DNA from: Cellulomonas sp. PhB150
Lineage (GTDB): Bacteria; Actinomycetota; Actinomycetes; Actinomycetales; Cellulomonadaceae
Length of the DNA: 64,000 nt
Assembly: GCF_003755175.1 (NCBI RefSeq)
Contig: NZ_RKHX01000001.1
Location: 558,001 to 622,000, forward strand
Reading direction: 5' to 3'
Below are positions 49,473-59,900 of this stretch, one piece after another. A program made the position numbers and the translations under genes. Position 1 is the stretch's first letter, and each line of letters opens with the position of its first letter. The notes under the pieces were generated by a model. It was given only the letters and a program-made list of their open reading frames with translations. It was not told where the DNA came from and made no database searches.

Positions 49473-51647
49473 ATGAGCGGAAACGCCGTCCGTCGCGAAG
49501 CCATCTGGAACGTCGAGGCCTACGTCCCTCCCGCCGTCAGCTTCAACGGCGCCGAGGCACCCGGTGAGATCTTCGGCCAGAACGTGTTCAGCAAGGCGGT
49601 CATGCAGAAGCGGCTGCCGAAGTCGGTCTACAAGTCCGTCACCGCCACGATCGAGCACGGCGCCACGCTGGACCCGGCCGTCGCCGACGCCGTCGCGTCG
49701 GCGATGAAGGACTGGGCGCTCGAGAAGGGCGCGACGCACTACGCGCACGTCTTCTACCCGCTGACCGGGCTGACGGCCGAGAAGCACGACAGCTTCTTCG
49801 AGCCGGTCGGCGATGGGACGTCGCTGGCCGAGTTCGCCGGCAAGACCCTCGTGCAGGGCGAGCCGGACGCCTCCAGCTTCCCCAACGGCGGTCTGCGGAA
49901 CACGTTCGAGGCGCGCGGCTACACCGGCTGGGACGTCACGAGCCCCGCGTACATCCTCGAGAACCCGAACGGCAACACGCTGTGCATCCCGACGGTGTTC
50001 GTCTCGATGACCGGCGAGGCCCTCGACCACAAGACGCCGCTGCTGCGCTCGCAGCAGGCGATGGGCGAGCACGCCGCGCGCATCCTGGCCCTCTTCGGGC
50101 ACGAGGACCAGAAGGTCGTCGCGTTCTGCGGTCCCGAGCAGGAGTACTTCCTCGTCGACCGGCACTTCTTCCTGTCCCGCCCGGACCTGCTCAACGCGGG
50201 CCGCACCCTGTTCGGCACCAAGCCGCCCAAGGGCCAGGAGTTCGACGACCACTACTTCGGGGCCATCCCGGACCGCGTGCTCGGCTTCATGATGGACACC
50301 GAGCGGGAGCTGTTCAAGCTCGGCATCCCCGCCAAGACCCGGCACAACGAGGTCGCGCCCGGGCAGTTCGAGATCGCGCCGATGTTCGAGCGCGGCAACC
50401 TCGCGGCCGACCACCAGCAGCTGCTCATGACCACGTTCAAGACCGTGGCCAAGAAGCACGGCATGGAGTGCCTGTTCCACGAGAAGCCGTTCGCGGGCGT
50501 CAACGGCTCCGGCAAGCACGTGAACTTCTCGCTCGGCAACGCCGAGCTCGGCTCGCTGCTCGTGCCCGGCGACACCCCGCACGACAACGCGCAGTTCCTC
50601 GTCTTCTGCGCCGCGGTCATCCGCGCGGTCCACACCTACGCGGGCCTGCTGCGCGCGTCGGTCGCCTCGGCGACGAACGACCACCGCCTCGGCGCGAACG
50701 AGGCGCCCCCGGCGATCATCTCCATCTTCCTCGGCGACCAGCTGGCCGACGTGTTCGAGCAGATCGCCAAGGGTGCAGCCAGCTCGTCCAAGGGCAAGGG
50801 CGTCATGCACATCGGCGTCGACACGCTGCCCGTGCTGCCGACCGACCCGGGCGACCGCAACCGCACGAGCCCGTTCGCCTTCACCGGGAACCGGTTCGAG
50901 TTCCGGGCGCCGGGTTCCATGCAGACGGTCGCGGGACCGATGACCACGATCAACACGATCATGGCCGACTCGCTCGACTACGCCGCCACCGAGCTCGAGG
51001 CCGCGATCGCCGCCGGCACGGAGTTCGACACCGCGGTGCAGAACCTGCTCACCGAGATCATCACGGACCACGGCGACGTCGTGTTCAACGGGGACGGGTA
51101 CTCCGCGGAGTGGCCGATCGAGGCGGAGCAGCGCGGGCTGGCGAACCTCAGGACCACGCTCGACGCGCTGCCGGAGCTCATCACCGACTCGGCGATGGAG
51201 CTGTTCGAGAAGTACGGCGTGTTCAACCACCGCGAGATGCACAGCCGCTACGAGATCGGCCTCGAGCAGTACGCCCTGACCATCGGGGTGGAGGCGCGCC
51301 TCGCGCTCGAGATCGGCACCACGGCGATCCTGCCGGCGGCGGTCAAGCACCAGACGGAGATCGCCCTCAACATCGGCGCGCTGAAGGCCGCCGGCGTCGA
51401 GGCGGACACGGCGCCGCTCGACGAGGTCACGGCGCCCATCACGGCGCTGCGGGCCGGTCTGGCGACGCTCCGAGCCGCGGTGAAGGCCGACGTGGGGCAC
51501 TCGGCGCTGGCCGAGGCCGAGCACGCCCGGGACGCGCTGCTGCCCGCGATGACCGAGGTCAGGGCGGCCGCGGACGCGCTGGAGGAGCTCGTGGCCGACG
51601 AGCTGTGGCCGCTGCCGACGTACCAGGAGATGCTCTTCATCCTGTGA
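49473..51647 (+). CDS. glnN: Glutamine synthetase type III
   Basis: ATP-dependent synthesis of glutamine from glutamate and ammonium; 724 residues, the large type III class that forms double hexamers. GSIII-specific N-terminus [21 protein letters not shown] is present, with the catalytic core motifs [39 protein letters not shown] and [20 protein letters not shown]. The helical C-terminal region ([27 protein letters not shown]) is typical. GAGGGG lies 9 nt before the ATG. It directly precedes the type I enzyme gene; type III is less common in actinobacteria than type I. Confidence 0.93.
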   Translation: MSGNAVRREAIWNVEAYVPPAVSFNGAEAPGEIFGQNVFSKAVMQKRLPKSVYKSVTATIEHGATLDPAVADAVASAMKDWALEKGATHYAHVFYPLTGLTAEKHDSFFEPVGDGTSLAEFAGKTLVQGEPDASSFPNGGLRNTFEARGYTGWDVTSPAYILENPNGNTLCIPTVFVSMTGEALDHKTPLLRSQQAMGEHAARILALFGHEDQKVVAFCGPEQEYFLVDRHFFLSRPDLLNAGRTLFGTKPPKGQEFDDHYFGAIPDRVLGFMMDTERELFKLGIPAKTRHNEVAPGQFEIAPMFERGNLAADHQQLLMTTFKTVAKKHGMECLFHEKPFAGVNGSGKHVNFSLGNAELGSLLVPGDTPHDNAQFLVFCAAVIRAVHTYAGLLRASVASATNDHRLGANEAPPAIISIFLGDQLADVFEQIAKGAASSSKGKGVMHIGVDTLPVLPTDPGDRNRTSPFAFTGNRFEFRAPGSMQTVAGPMTTINTIMADSLDYAATELEAAIAAGTEFDTAVQNLLTEIITDHGDVVFNGDGYSAEWPIEAEQRGLANLRTTLDALPELITDSAMELFEKYGVFNHREMHSRYEIGLEQYALTIGVEARLALEIGTTAILPAAVKHQTEIALNIGALKAAGVEADTAPLDEVTAPITALRAGLATLRAAVKADVGHSALAEAEHARDALLPAMTEVRAAADALEELVADELWPLPTYQEMLFIL

Positions 51648-51653
51648 GTCCGG

Positions 51654-51699
51654 CCGTCGGGCGCCTCGTCGGGCTGCTCCCCGGCCGGGCGTCCGACGG
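51654..51699 (+). terminator. Possible terminator after glutamine synthetase III
   Basis: CCGTCGGGCG (51654-51663) pairs with CGTCCGACGG (51690-51699) with one G-U pair. A 13-nt direct repeat CGCCTCGTCGGGC at 51662 and 51708 overlaps it. Weak call. Confidence 0.4.
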
Positions 51700-51770
51700 T
51701 CCGCGGACGCCTCGTCGGGCACCCCGGCGCAGGGTCTAGGGTCAGCAATCGTCACACCGGGCTCGCCGTC

Positions 51771-51808
51771 GTAACGCCGTCGAAACATTCGGTACACGGC
51801 AAAGAAAC
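51771..51808 (+). promoter_or_regulatory. GlnR-type operator upstream of glnA
   Basis: GTAAC at 51771, GAAAC at 51782, TACAC at 51793 and GAAAC at 51804 are each separated by exactly 6 nt. This matches the actinobacterial GlnR pattern gTnAC-N6-GaAAC repeated twice, with one imperfect box (TACAC). It ends 61 bp before the glnA ATG, suitable for nitrogen-dependent activation. The GlnR gene is not in the window. Confidence 0.7.
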
Positions 51809-51869
51809 GGCCCACTCGTAGCCTCACCTTGCCCGACCCCACGGGTACGACCCAACCGAGGAGCAGCGG

Positions 51870-53294
51870 ATGTTCAGCAAGCCAGAGGAAGTCCTGGCGT
51901 TCATCAAGAGCGAGGACGTCAAGTTCGTCGACGTCCGGTTCTGTGACCTGCCCGGCACGATGCAGCACTTCAACGTCCCGGCCCCCACGCTGGACGCCGC
52001 GTTCTTCACCGAGGGCCAGATGTTCGACGGCTCGTCGATCCGCGGCTTCCAGGCGATCCACGAGTCGGACATGAAGCTCCTGCCCGACGTCACGTCCGCG
52101 TACGTCGACCCGTTCCGGGTCGAGAAGACGCTGAACATCAACATGCACATCGTCGACCCGTACACCGACGAGCCCTACAGCCGCGACCCGCGACAGGTCG
52201 CCGCGAAGGCCGAGGCGTACCTGGCGTCGACCGGCATCGCCGACACCGCCTTCTTCGCCCCCGAGGCGGAGTTCTACATCTTCGACGACGTGCGCTTCAA
52301 GACCGCGCAGAACGAGTCGTTCTACAAGATCGACTCCTTCGAGGCCGCCTGGAACTCGGGCCGCGAGGAGGAGGGTGGCAACCTCGGCCACAAGATCCCC
52401 TACAAGGGTGGCTACTTCCCGGTTCCGCCGGTGGACGGCTTCGCCGACATCCGCGACCAGATCTCGCTGCAGCTGGACGCGCTGGGCCTCGGCGTCGAGC
52501 GCGCCCACCACGAGGTCGGCACCGCCGGCCAGCAGGAGATCAACTACCGCTTCGACAAGCTGTCGATCTCCGGTGACAAGGTCATGCTCTTCAAGTACGT
52601 CGTGAAGAACGTGGCGCACAACAACGGCAAGTCGGCGACCTTCATGCCGAAGCCGCTGTTCGGCGACAACGGCTCGGGCATGCACGTGCACCAGTCCCTG
52701 TGGAAGGACGGCGAGCCGCTGTTCTTCGACGAGAAGGGCTACGGCGGTCTGTCCGACGTCGCGCGCTGGTACATCGGCGGCCTGCTCAAGCACGCGCCCT
52801 CGCTGCTGGCGTTCACCAACCCGACGGTGAACTCCTACCACCGCCTCGTCCCCGGCTACGAGGCCCCCGTCAACCTGGTCTACTCGGCCCGCAACCGCTC
52901 CGCGTGCATCCGCATCCCGGTCACCGGTTCGAACCCGAAGGCCAAGCGCATCGAGTTCCGCGTGCCGGACCCGTCGGCGAACCCGTACCTGGCGTTCGCG
53001 GCCATGCTGATGGCCGGCATCGACGGCATCCAGAACCGCATCGAGCCGCCCGAGCCGGTCGACAAGGACCTGTACGAGCTGCCCCCCGAGGAGCACGCCC
53101 TCATCCAGCAGGTGCCGGGGTCGCTCGGCGAGGTGCTCGACTCCCTCGAGGCCGACCACGACTTCCTCACGGCGGGCAACGTCTTCACGCCCGACCTGAT
53201 CGCGACGTGGATCGACTACAAGCGCAACGCCGAGGTGGACCCGATCCGTCTGCGGCCGCACCCGCACGAGTTCGAGCTCTACTACGACGTGTGA
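51870..53294 (+). CDS. glnA: Glutamine synthetase type I (adenylylation-controlled)
   Basis: The main ammonium-assimilating enzyme, a dodecamer; 474 residues. Core motifs: [61 protein letters not shown] and [24 protein letters not shown]. The adenylylation tyrosine is Y402 in [12 protein letters not shown], so it is of the I-beta type controlled by GlnE, whose gene lies 3.6 kb downstream. GAGGAGC precedes the ATG. A GlnR-type box lies upstream, pointing to nitrogen control at transcription as well. Confidence 0.96.
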   Translation: MFSKPEEVLAFIKSEDVKFVDVRFCDLPGTMQHFNVPAPTLDAAFFTEGQMFDGSSIRGFQAIHESDMKLLPDVTSAYVDPFRVEKTLNINMHIVDPYTDEPYSRDPRQVAAKAEAYLASTGIADTAFFAPEAEFYIFDDVRFKTAQNESFYKIDSFEAAWNSGREEEGGNLGHKIPYKGGYFPVPPVDGFADIRDQISLQLDALGLGVERAHHEVGTAGQQEINYRFDKLSISGDKVMLFKYVVKNVAHNNGKSATFMPKPLFGDNGSGMHVHQSLWKDGEPLFFDEKGYGGLSDVARWYIGGLLKHAPSLLAFTNPTVNSYHRLVPGYEAPVNLVYSARNRSACIRIPVTGSNPKAKRIEFRVPDPSANPYLAFAAMLMAGIDGIQNRIEPPEPVDKDLYELPPEEHALIQQVPGSLGEVLDSLEADHDFLTAGNVFTPDLIATWIDYKRNAEVDPIRLRPHPHEFELYYDV

Positions 53295-53300
53295 CACGTC

Positions 53301-53328
53301 CCGGCCCCCGGCTGCTCCCGGGGGCCGG
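53301..53328 (+). terminator. Terminator after glnA
   Basis: A perfect 11-bp stem, CCGGCCCCCGG (53301-53311) with CCGGGGGCCGG (53318-53328), begins 6 nt after the stop. Confidence 0.72.
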
Positions 53329-53488
53329 TGACTCGCAGTGACGGCACCCCTGACGCCCTCGTGGCGGCGGGGGTGCTGTGCGTCTGGCCCGCGATCACGG
53401 TGAGTCGAGACCATCGACCGGGCCGCGGTGGTCTACTGGGCGTGCCGTACGGACACACCACGGCACCTTCGACGAGCGGAGTCGCGAC

Positions 53489-53863
53489 ATGGTTTTCTCG
53501 GACTACTTCTGGCTGCTGCTGTGGACGTTCCTGTTCTTCGCCTACCTCATGCTGCTCGTCAACATCCTCATCGACCTGTTCCGTGACTCGGACACGGGCG
53601 GATGGGGGAAGGCGGCGTGGATCGTCGTCCTGCTGGTCTTCCCGTTCCTCGGCGCGCTCGCCTACGTGATCATGCGCGGCAGCGCGATGGCGGAACGGCG
53701 GAACGGTTCCTCGCGTCCGGGCGCGCGCGACGACGCGTACGTCCCGACTGCCCCCGGCGTGCCGGCACCCGCCGCGCAGATCGCCTCGGCCAAGGCACTG
53801 CTCGACGCGGGCGCGATCAGCCAGTCGGAGTTCGAGACGCTCAAGCAGCGCGCGCTGGCCTGA
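53489..53863 (+). CDS. Membrane protein with PLD-N-type helices and SHOCT domain
   Basis: A 124-residue protein. Two hydrophobic segments (FWLLLWTFLFFAYLMLLVNILIDLF; AAWIVVLLVFPFLGALAYVIM) resemble the phospholipase D N-terminal membrane hairpin. The C-terminus QIASAKALLDAGAISQSEFETLKQRALA is a SHOCT domain, a short oligomerisation module. ATG 53489 is chosen over the upstream open frame because GAGCGGAG lies 7 nt before it and the protein then starts at the membrane segment. Role unknown. Confidence 0.83.
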   Translation: MVFSDYFWLLLWTFLFFAYLMLLVNILIDLFRDSDTGGWGKAAWIVVLLVFPFLGALAYVIMRGSAMAERRNGSSRPGARDDAYVPTAPGVPAPAAQIASAKALLDAGAISQSEFETLKQRALA

Positions 53864-53881
53864 CGCCCTCCCCCAGCAGCG

Positions 53882-53921
53882 CACGAACGGCGCCGACCCC
53901 GCGGGGTGGGCGCCGTTCGTG
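53882..53921. terminator. Bidirectional terminator between convergent membrane-protein genes
   Basis: A perfect 13-bp stem, CACGAACGGCGCC (53882-53894) with GGCGCCGTTCGTG (53909-53921). Confidence 0.75.
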
Positions 53922-53930
53922 CCAGGAGGC

Positions 53931-55586
53931 TCAGACCGCGCGGACCTCGGGCTCCGTGGTCTCGGCGACGACTGCGGGCGAGGCGCTCAGCAGCTCGACG
54001 ATGCCGATGAGCACCACGACGCCGACCGTCGTCCAGATGACCAGGCCGGCGGTCGGGGTGTCCGCCGCGATGATGACGAGAACACCGATCGCGATCAGCA
54101 CCCACCGGATCAGCACGCGCTGCGAGCCGAGCCAGACGCCGAAGCCCCCCGTGTCGACACCCTTGCCACGACCCCAGGACTTGACCGTCTCGAACCCGCT
54201 GCCCGCCGAGCGTCGGGTCGCGAGCGCCGCGGCTGAGCCCCCGGCGATGAAGGCGAAGAAGGCGACGACGAGGCCGATGACCGCCACCATCCGCAACGCG
54301 ACCTTCATGAAGTGCACGACCGACTCGAAGATGACCGTCACGGCACCGCCCGACGCGGTGGCGGGCAGAGCGCCGAGGATGGACTCCTTGCCGATGGCCA
54401 GGCCGATCGCGAGCAGAGCCATCCCGCCGACGAGGGACAGGGCCGCGATCACCGTCATCCGCATCCGGCGCGTCGAGACGAGGACGCCGGCCGCGAGGAA
54501 GAGCAGGGCGATCCACGGCAGCCAGTCGCCGAGCGTGTCGAGGACGTTGTAGGCCGTCCGCAGCTGCGTGAGGCTGTCCGCCTGCGCGACGGGCACGGTC
54601 GGGTTGAGATCAGGGATCACGGAGGCGATGCCGAGGCCTGCGTCGACGAGCTGGGTCTTGACGATGTCGATGATCGGCCCGAGCTGCAGGCTCAGGTACC
54701 CGTCGTCGTCGAGCTGGACGACCGTGTTCGGGTCGCCGTTGAGCACCGCGACGATCTGCGTCTGCGCCGTGCGGTTGACCTGGGTCCACAAGGAGCTGAA
54801 CGCGTCCGACTCGACGAATCTGGTCACGACGCGCGTGACCAGCGTCTGCACACCGCTCGTGAGCGGTGCGTCGAGCAGCGGGATCTGGGCGGTCAACCGG
54901 TCGGGAGCACCCTGCTGGACCAGGAAGTCCTGCAGCTCGGTGGTCACGTTCGAGACGTCGATGTTGCTCATCACGGCGGTGACCGTGCGGTTGATGATCG
55001 CCTGCTGCACCTGCGGGTCGTCGGCCAGTGGTGCCACGGTCTCGAGGTAGCGATCGGTGTCCGTCAGGGTCCGCTGCGCCCAGTGCGCGACGAGCCCCAA
55101 GGGCGCCAGGAGCGCGCCGATGGCGATGAGCGCGACGGCAGCCCACATCCGCACGCGCTGGTGCGGGACCCGCGCGGCGGGCGCCGTCGCGACAGGCGTG
55201 GCGAGCTTGCTGCGCAACGCCGCGTTCTCGGCCTCGAGCCGCGCGAGCCTCGCTGTGATGTCCTCGTCGGCGACGGACGCGCCGGCGAGGCCCACAGCCT
55301 CGACGGGGACGGTCTGCGTCGAGACCGGCTCGGCTTCGACGGGCACGTCCAGGACGATCGTGTCCGCCTCGGTCGGGTGGCCGTCGGTGAGGTCGTCGAC
55401 GGTGTCCTCGACCGTGACGCGGTCGACCGGCTCGTCGACCGGCCCGGGCTCGTCGACCGGCCCGGGGTCGTCGACCGCTCCGGGCTCGTCGACCGGCGCA
55501 TCGTCGTCGGGGACCGCGGGGACCTTCTCGACCGGTGCAGTGTCGCCCGGCTCCACTCTCGGCTTGCGCTCTCTCGGCGGTGCCAC
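53931..55586 (-). CDS. Large membrane protein with acidic repeat N-terminus, unknown function
   Basis: About 551 residues. The first ~120 are acidic with a repeated P-V-D-E-P pattern (PVDEPGAVDDPGPVDEPGPV), followed by a coiled-coil-like ITARLARLEAENAALRSKLA. A first helix (MWAAVALIAIGALLAPLGLVAHW) leads into an extracytoplasmic domain with DTDRYLETVAPLADDPQVQQAI, which recalls a family of actinobacterial membrane proteins of unknown role. Three or four helices follow at the C-terminus, the last pair before EPEVRAV. GTG 55586 is chosen since AGGAGG is 5-6 nt upstream. Confidence 0.75.
   Translation of the reverse strand: MAPPRERKPRVEPGDTAPVEKVPAVPDDDAPVDEPGAVDDPGPVDEPGPVDEPVDRVTVEDTVDDLTDGHPTEADTIVLDVPVEAEPVSTQTVPVEAVGLAGASVADEDITARLARLEAENAALRSKLATPVATAPAARVPHQRVRMWAAVALIAIGALLAPLGLVAHWAQRTLTDTDRYLETVAPLADDPQVQQAIINRTVTAVMSNIDVSNVTTELQDFLVQQGAPDRLTAQIPLLDAPLTSGVQTLVTRVVTRFVESDAFSSLWTQVNRTAQTQIVAVLNGDPNTVVQLDDDGYLSLQLGPIIDIVKTQLVDAGLGIASVIPDLNPTVPVAQADSLTQLRTAYNVLDTLGDWLPWIALLFLAAGVLVSTRRMRMTVIAALSLVGGMALLAIGLAIGKESILGALPATASGGAVTVIFESVVHFMKVALRMVAVIGLVVAFFAFIAGGSAAALATRRSAGSGFETVKSWGRGKGVDTGGFGVWLGSQRVLIRWVLIAIGVLVIIAADTPTAGLVIWTTVGVVVLIGIVELLSASPAVVAETTEPEVRAV
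55429..55500. repeat. Four 18-bp tandem units
   Basis: Units start at 55429, 55447, 55465 and 55483. The first two are identical (GGCTCGTCGACCGGCCCG) and the others have small changes. On the minus strand each encodes a six-residue P-V-D-E-P-G-like unit in the membrane protein. Copy number is likely variable among strains. Confidence 0.8.
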
Positions 55587-55751
55587 GGCTGCCTCCTGCG
55601 TCTGATGACCTGCGCGAACACCTCGATCCTGGCAGGCCGGGACGTCGAGCAACACCATTTGCCGCAGTTGTGTTCGGCGTGCTCGCCGCGAGCGACTGCG
55701 ACGGGCCGATAGGTTGCCCGTCAGACGACGCACGCTGACCGAGGGACCGCC

Positions 55752-56906
55752 ATGGCCGAGCCGCAGTTCGACCCGTTCGAGACGCCGGAAGCGCACCGGC
55801 CGCCGCCGTGGCTGTGGCGGGCGCTGCTCATGGGGCTCGTCACGGTGATCGTCGGCATCTGGGTCTGGCGCTCGCTCGGCCTGCTGACCAACGTCATCAC
55901 GATCGTCGTCATCGCCTGGTTCATCGCGCTGGCCATGGAGCCCTCGATCAAGTGGCTCGTGCGGCACGGCATCCGGCGGACGCGGGCCACGGGCATCGTG
56001 ATGGCGAGCGCCCTGATCGGCGGCGCGGTGATCCTCGTCCTGTTCGGCGGGCTGTTCATCGACCAGCTCGTCCAGCTCATCGCCTCGCTGCCCGACTACT
56101 ACACGGACCTCGCGACCTGGCTCGACTCGTCGTTCGACGTCCAGATCCCCGCGGCCGACGAGGCCGTCGCGAACATCGGCGCCCACTGGCGCGACCTCGC
56201 GCCCGGCCTCGTCGGCGCGGGTGCGTCCGTCGTCAGCGGGCTCTTCACCGCCAGCGCCGTCCTGCTCGTCGTCTACTACATGGCGAGCCAGGGACCGAAG
56301 TTCCGGGCCGCTGTGCTGCGCCTGTTCGCGCCGAACCGGCAGGTCGAGGTGCTGCGCCTGTGGGAGGTCTCGCAGGCCAAGGTCGCCGACTTCATCACGT
56401 CGCGTCTCGTGCTCGCCGGGCTCTCGACAGCGTTCACGTTCGTCTTCCTGACGATCGTGCACGTCCCGTACGCGCTGCCGCTCGCGGCGTTCACGGGCAT
56501 CGTCTCGCAGTTCATCCCGACGATCGGCACCTACATCGGTGGCGCCCTGCCGGTGGCCGTCGCGCTGACCATCTCGCCCGCCAAGGGCGTCGTCGTGCTG
56601 CTGTTCATCATCGCGTACCAGCAGGTCGAGAACCTGATCTTCTCGCCCAAGGTGTCCGCGCAGTCGCTCGAGCTCAACCCGGCGGTCTCCTTCCTGGGCG
56701 TGATCGGCTTCGGTGCGCTGTTCGGGGCCATGGGCGCGTTCCTCGCGCTGCCGGTGCTCGCCACGATCCAGGCGGTCTCCCACACCTACATCCGTCGCCA
56801 CGACCTGGTCGACTCGCCCCTGCTGCAGGAGGACGTCGCCGCGCTCAAGCGGAACCGGGGCTGGAACGACCTGCCCGACGACGTCCCCGACGAGCCTCAG
56901 CCGTAG
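55752..56906 (+). CDS. AI-2E (PerM) family transporter
   Basis: A 384-residue integral membrane protein with about eight helices in the AI-2E/PerM layout. These start at PWLWRALLMGLVTVIVGIWVW and NVITIVVIAWFIALAMEPSIKWL. The conserved C-terminal part includes FTGIVSQFIPTIGTYIGGALPV, VVVLLFIIAYQQVENLIFSPKV and GALFGAMGAFLALPVLATIQAV. Members export autoinducer-2 or other small solutes or ions; the substrate is not identifiable. GAGGGACCGCC precedes the ATG. It diverges from the acidic-repeat membrane protein and converges on glnE. Confidence 0.87.
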   Translation: MAEPQFDPFETPEAHRPPPWLWRALLMGLVTVIVGIWVWRSLGLLTNVITIVVIAWFIALAMEPSIKWLVRHGIRRTRATGIVMASALIGGAVILVLFGGLFIDQLVQLIASLPDYYTDLATWLDSSFDVQIPAADEAVANIGAHWRDLAPGLVGAGASVVSGLFTASAVLLVVYYMASQGPKFRAAVLRLFAPNRQVEVLRLWEVSQAKVADFITSRLVLAGLSTAFTFVFLTIVHVPYALPLAAFTGIVSQFIPTIGTYIGGALPVAVALTISPAKGVVVLLFIIAYQQVENLIFSPKVSAQSLELNPAVSFLGVIGFGALFGAMGAFLALPVLATIQAVSHTYIRRHDLVDSPLLQEDVAALKRNRGWNDLPDDVPDEPQP

Positions 56907-59900
56907 AAGACGCGCTCCACCACCGCACGGGCCCGGCGGGCCGTGCGCAGGTAGTCCTGCTCGAGCTCACCGCCCGAGCCCGCCGGGTAGCCGACGACGC
57001 GGGCGAGCCCGGCGAGCGCCTGCCTGTCGTGCGGCAGGACGTCGACCTGGGCGCCGTCGGCCCGGCCGGTCCACAGCACGTTGGCATCGCGCAGCCGCGA
57101 CGCGAACTTCCAGGCGTCGACGAGCGCGCGACGGTCGTCCGCGGCGAGGAGACCCGCACCCTGCGCGGCGGCCAGCGCCTCGGTGGTCGAGGTGGTCCGC
57201 AGGCCGGGGACGGCGGCGGCGTGCTGGAGCTGCAGGAGCTGGGCGGTCCACTCGACGTCCGAGATCCCGCCGCGGCCCAGCTTGAGGTGCCGGGTCGGGT
57301 CGACGCCGCGTGGCAGCCGCTCGGCCTCGACGCGAGCCTTGATGCGCCGGACCTCGCGCTCGACGGACGCGTCGAGCCCGCCCGGCGGGTAGCGCAGCGG
57401 CTGGATCAGCTCGACGAAGCGGTGACCCAGCGCCTCGTCGCCGGCCACCGGTCGTGCCCGCAGCAGTGCCTGGCTCTCCCAGGGCGCCGACCAGCGGTCG
57501 TAGTACTCGGCGTACGCGTCGAAGGAGCGCACGAGCGGCCCGTTGCGGCCCTCGGGGCGCAGGTCGGCGTCGACGACGAGCGCCGGCTCCGGGCCCACCG
57601 CCCCGAGCAGCTGGCGGATCCGCGTGGCCACCGACAGCGCGAACTCCTGCGCCTGCACGGGATCCGCGCCGGGGCGCGGGTCGTGCACGAACAGGACGTC
57701 GGCGTCCGACGAGTACCCCATCTCGCCGCCCCCGAGCCGGCCCATCGCCACGACGAGCAGGCGGGTCGGCGTCTCGTCGAGCCCGCGCTCGGCCCGGGCC
57801 TCCCAGGCGGCGATGCGCAGCGCGCCGACGAGCACCGCGTCGGCCGCCCGCGTCAGGCTCGCCGCGGCGCGGGTGCCCGTGACGACGCCGAGCACGTCGG
57901 CCGCTGCCGTGCGCGCGAGCTCGCGGCGGCGCAGCCCGCGCAGGAGTCCGGTCGCCACGACAGGGTCGTCGGCGCGCGTGAGGATCGCGTCCGCCTCCGC
58001 CCACATGCGCTCGTAGGTGCGCGGCTCGAGCTCCTCGTCCTCGGCCAGCCAGCCGACCGACTCGGGCGAGCGCATCAGCGCGTCGGCGACGTAGCGGCTG
58101 GTCGACAGCACGCGCGCGAGGCGCTGGGCGGCCGCGGCCGAGTCGCGCAAGAGCTTGAGGTACCAGTGCGTGGTGCCGAGCGACTCCGAGAGCCGTCGGA
58201 ACGCGAGCAGACCGCCGTCCGGGTCCGGCCCGTCCGCGAACCAGCCGAGCATCACGGGCAGCAGCTGGCGCTGGATGGCCGCGCGGCGCGAGAGACCCCC
58301 GGTCAGCGCCGCGATGTGCCGCAGCGCGCCGGTCGGGTCGAGGTAGCCGATGGCCGCGAGGCGCGCGCGGGCGGCCTCGGGCGCCAGGCTCGCCTCCTCG
58401 GTCGAGAGCTGAGCGGTGGCGGGCAGCAGTGGGCGGTAGAACAGCTCCTCGTGCAGGCTGCGGACCTCGCGCTTGATCGAGCGCCAGCGCTCGGTCAGCC
58501 CGTCCGCTCCCTCGGCGCGCATGCCGACGGAGCGCGCCAGGCGGCGCAGGTCGGCCTCGGCGGCCGGCATGAGGTGCGTGCGGCGCAGGCGGTACAGCTG
58601 GATCCGGTGCTCGAGCAGGCGCAGGAACCGGTAGCAGACGGCGAGGCGGGCGGCGTCGTCGCGACCGACGTAACCGGCCTTCGCGAGCGCCGCCAGGGCG
58701 GTCAGCGTGCTGGGGCTGCGGATGTCCTCGTCGGCCCGTCCGTGCACGAGCTGCAGCAGCTGGACGGTGAACTCGACGTCGCGCAGGCCACCGACGCCCA
58801 GCTTGAGCTGCCGGTCGGCCTCCGCCGCGGGCACGTGCGACTCCACGCGGCGGCGCATCGCCTGCGAGTCCTCGACGAAGTTCTCCCGCTGGACCGCGGC
58901 CCAGACGAACGGCTGGGTCATCGCGACGTACTCGGCGCCGAGCGCCCGGTCCCCCGCCAGCGGCCTGGCCTTGAGCAGCGCCTGGAACTCCCACGTCTTG
59001 GCCCAGCGCTCGTAGTAGGCGCGGTGGCTCGCGAGCGTGCGGACCAGCGGCCCGTCCTTGCCCTCGGGGCGCAGCGCCGCGTCCACGGGCCACAGCGCGG
59101 GCTCCCCCGACGTCGTCGAGCACGCCCGCGCCAGGCCCGCGGCCAGCTTCGCGCCCGCGGCCAGGGCGGCGGCCTCGTCGGCGCCGTCGACGGGCTCGGC
59201 GACGTAGATGACGTCGACGTCCGAGACGTAGTTGAGCTCCCGGCCGCCGCACTTGCCCATGCCGATGACGCTGAGGCGCACGTCCCGGCCGTGGTCGTCG
59301 AGCCCCGCCCGCGCGAGGGCGAGCGACGCCTCGAGCGCGGCGGCGGCGAGGTCGGCCAGCGCGGCCGCGACGCCCGGCAGGCGGCTGAGCGGGTCGCTGG
59401 CGGTGAGGTCGGCGGCCGCGATGCGCAGCAGCCGGGTGCGGTAGGCACGGCGCATCGCGTCGACGCCGGGATTCCCGACGAGGGTGGCCACCGGCACGTC
59501 CGCGTCGGCGTCGGCCCCCACAGCCGCGAGCAGCTCGGCCCGGACCTGCTCGACCGGGACGCCGACCCCCGGCTCGTCGTCGACGAGCACGCGCAGGTTG
59601 CTCGGGTGCGCGACGAGCGTGTCCCCGAGCGCCACGGACGCGCCGACGACAGCCAGCAGCCGGTGGCGCGCGTGCCCGTCCTCGCGCAGCACGTCGCGCA
59701 GCAGAGGGCCGAGCGCCGCGTCGTCGCGCACGACGCCCGCCAGCTTCGCGAGGGTCAGCAGGGCGGCGTCCGGGTCGCCGACGTCCGCGAGCGGCCCGAC
59801 GAGCACGTCCGCGACCTCGGGCAGCACGGCCACCAGAGCGTCGTCGGCGATCAGCCGTTCGCCGCGCGGGACGTCCTCGACGCCGACGCGCGAGAGCCGC

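Noticed and set aside
49407-53414. A 1335-codon minus-strand open frame opposite the two glutamine synthetase genes
   Set aside because: Its sequence is Val/Arg/Asp/Leu-rich low-complexity shadow of well-supported genes on the plus strand.
55429-55500. Possible CRISPR array
   Set aside because: The units are contiguous 18-bp tandem repeats inside a coding frame, with no spacers and no cas genes.
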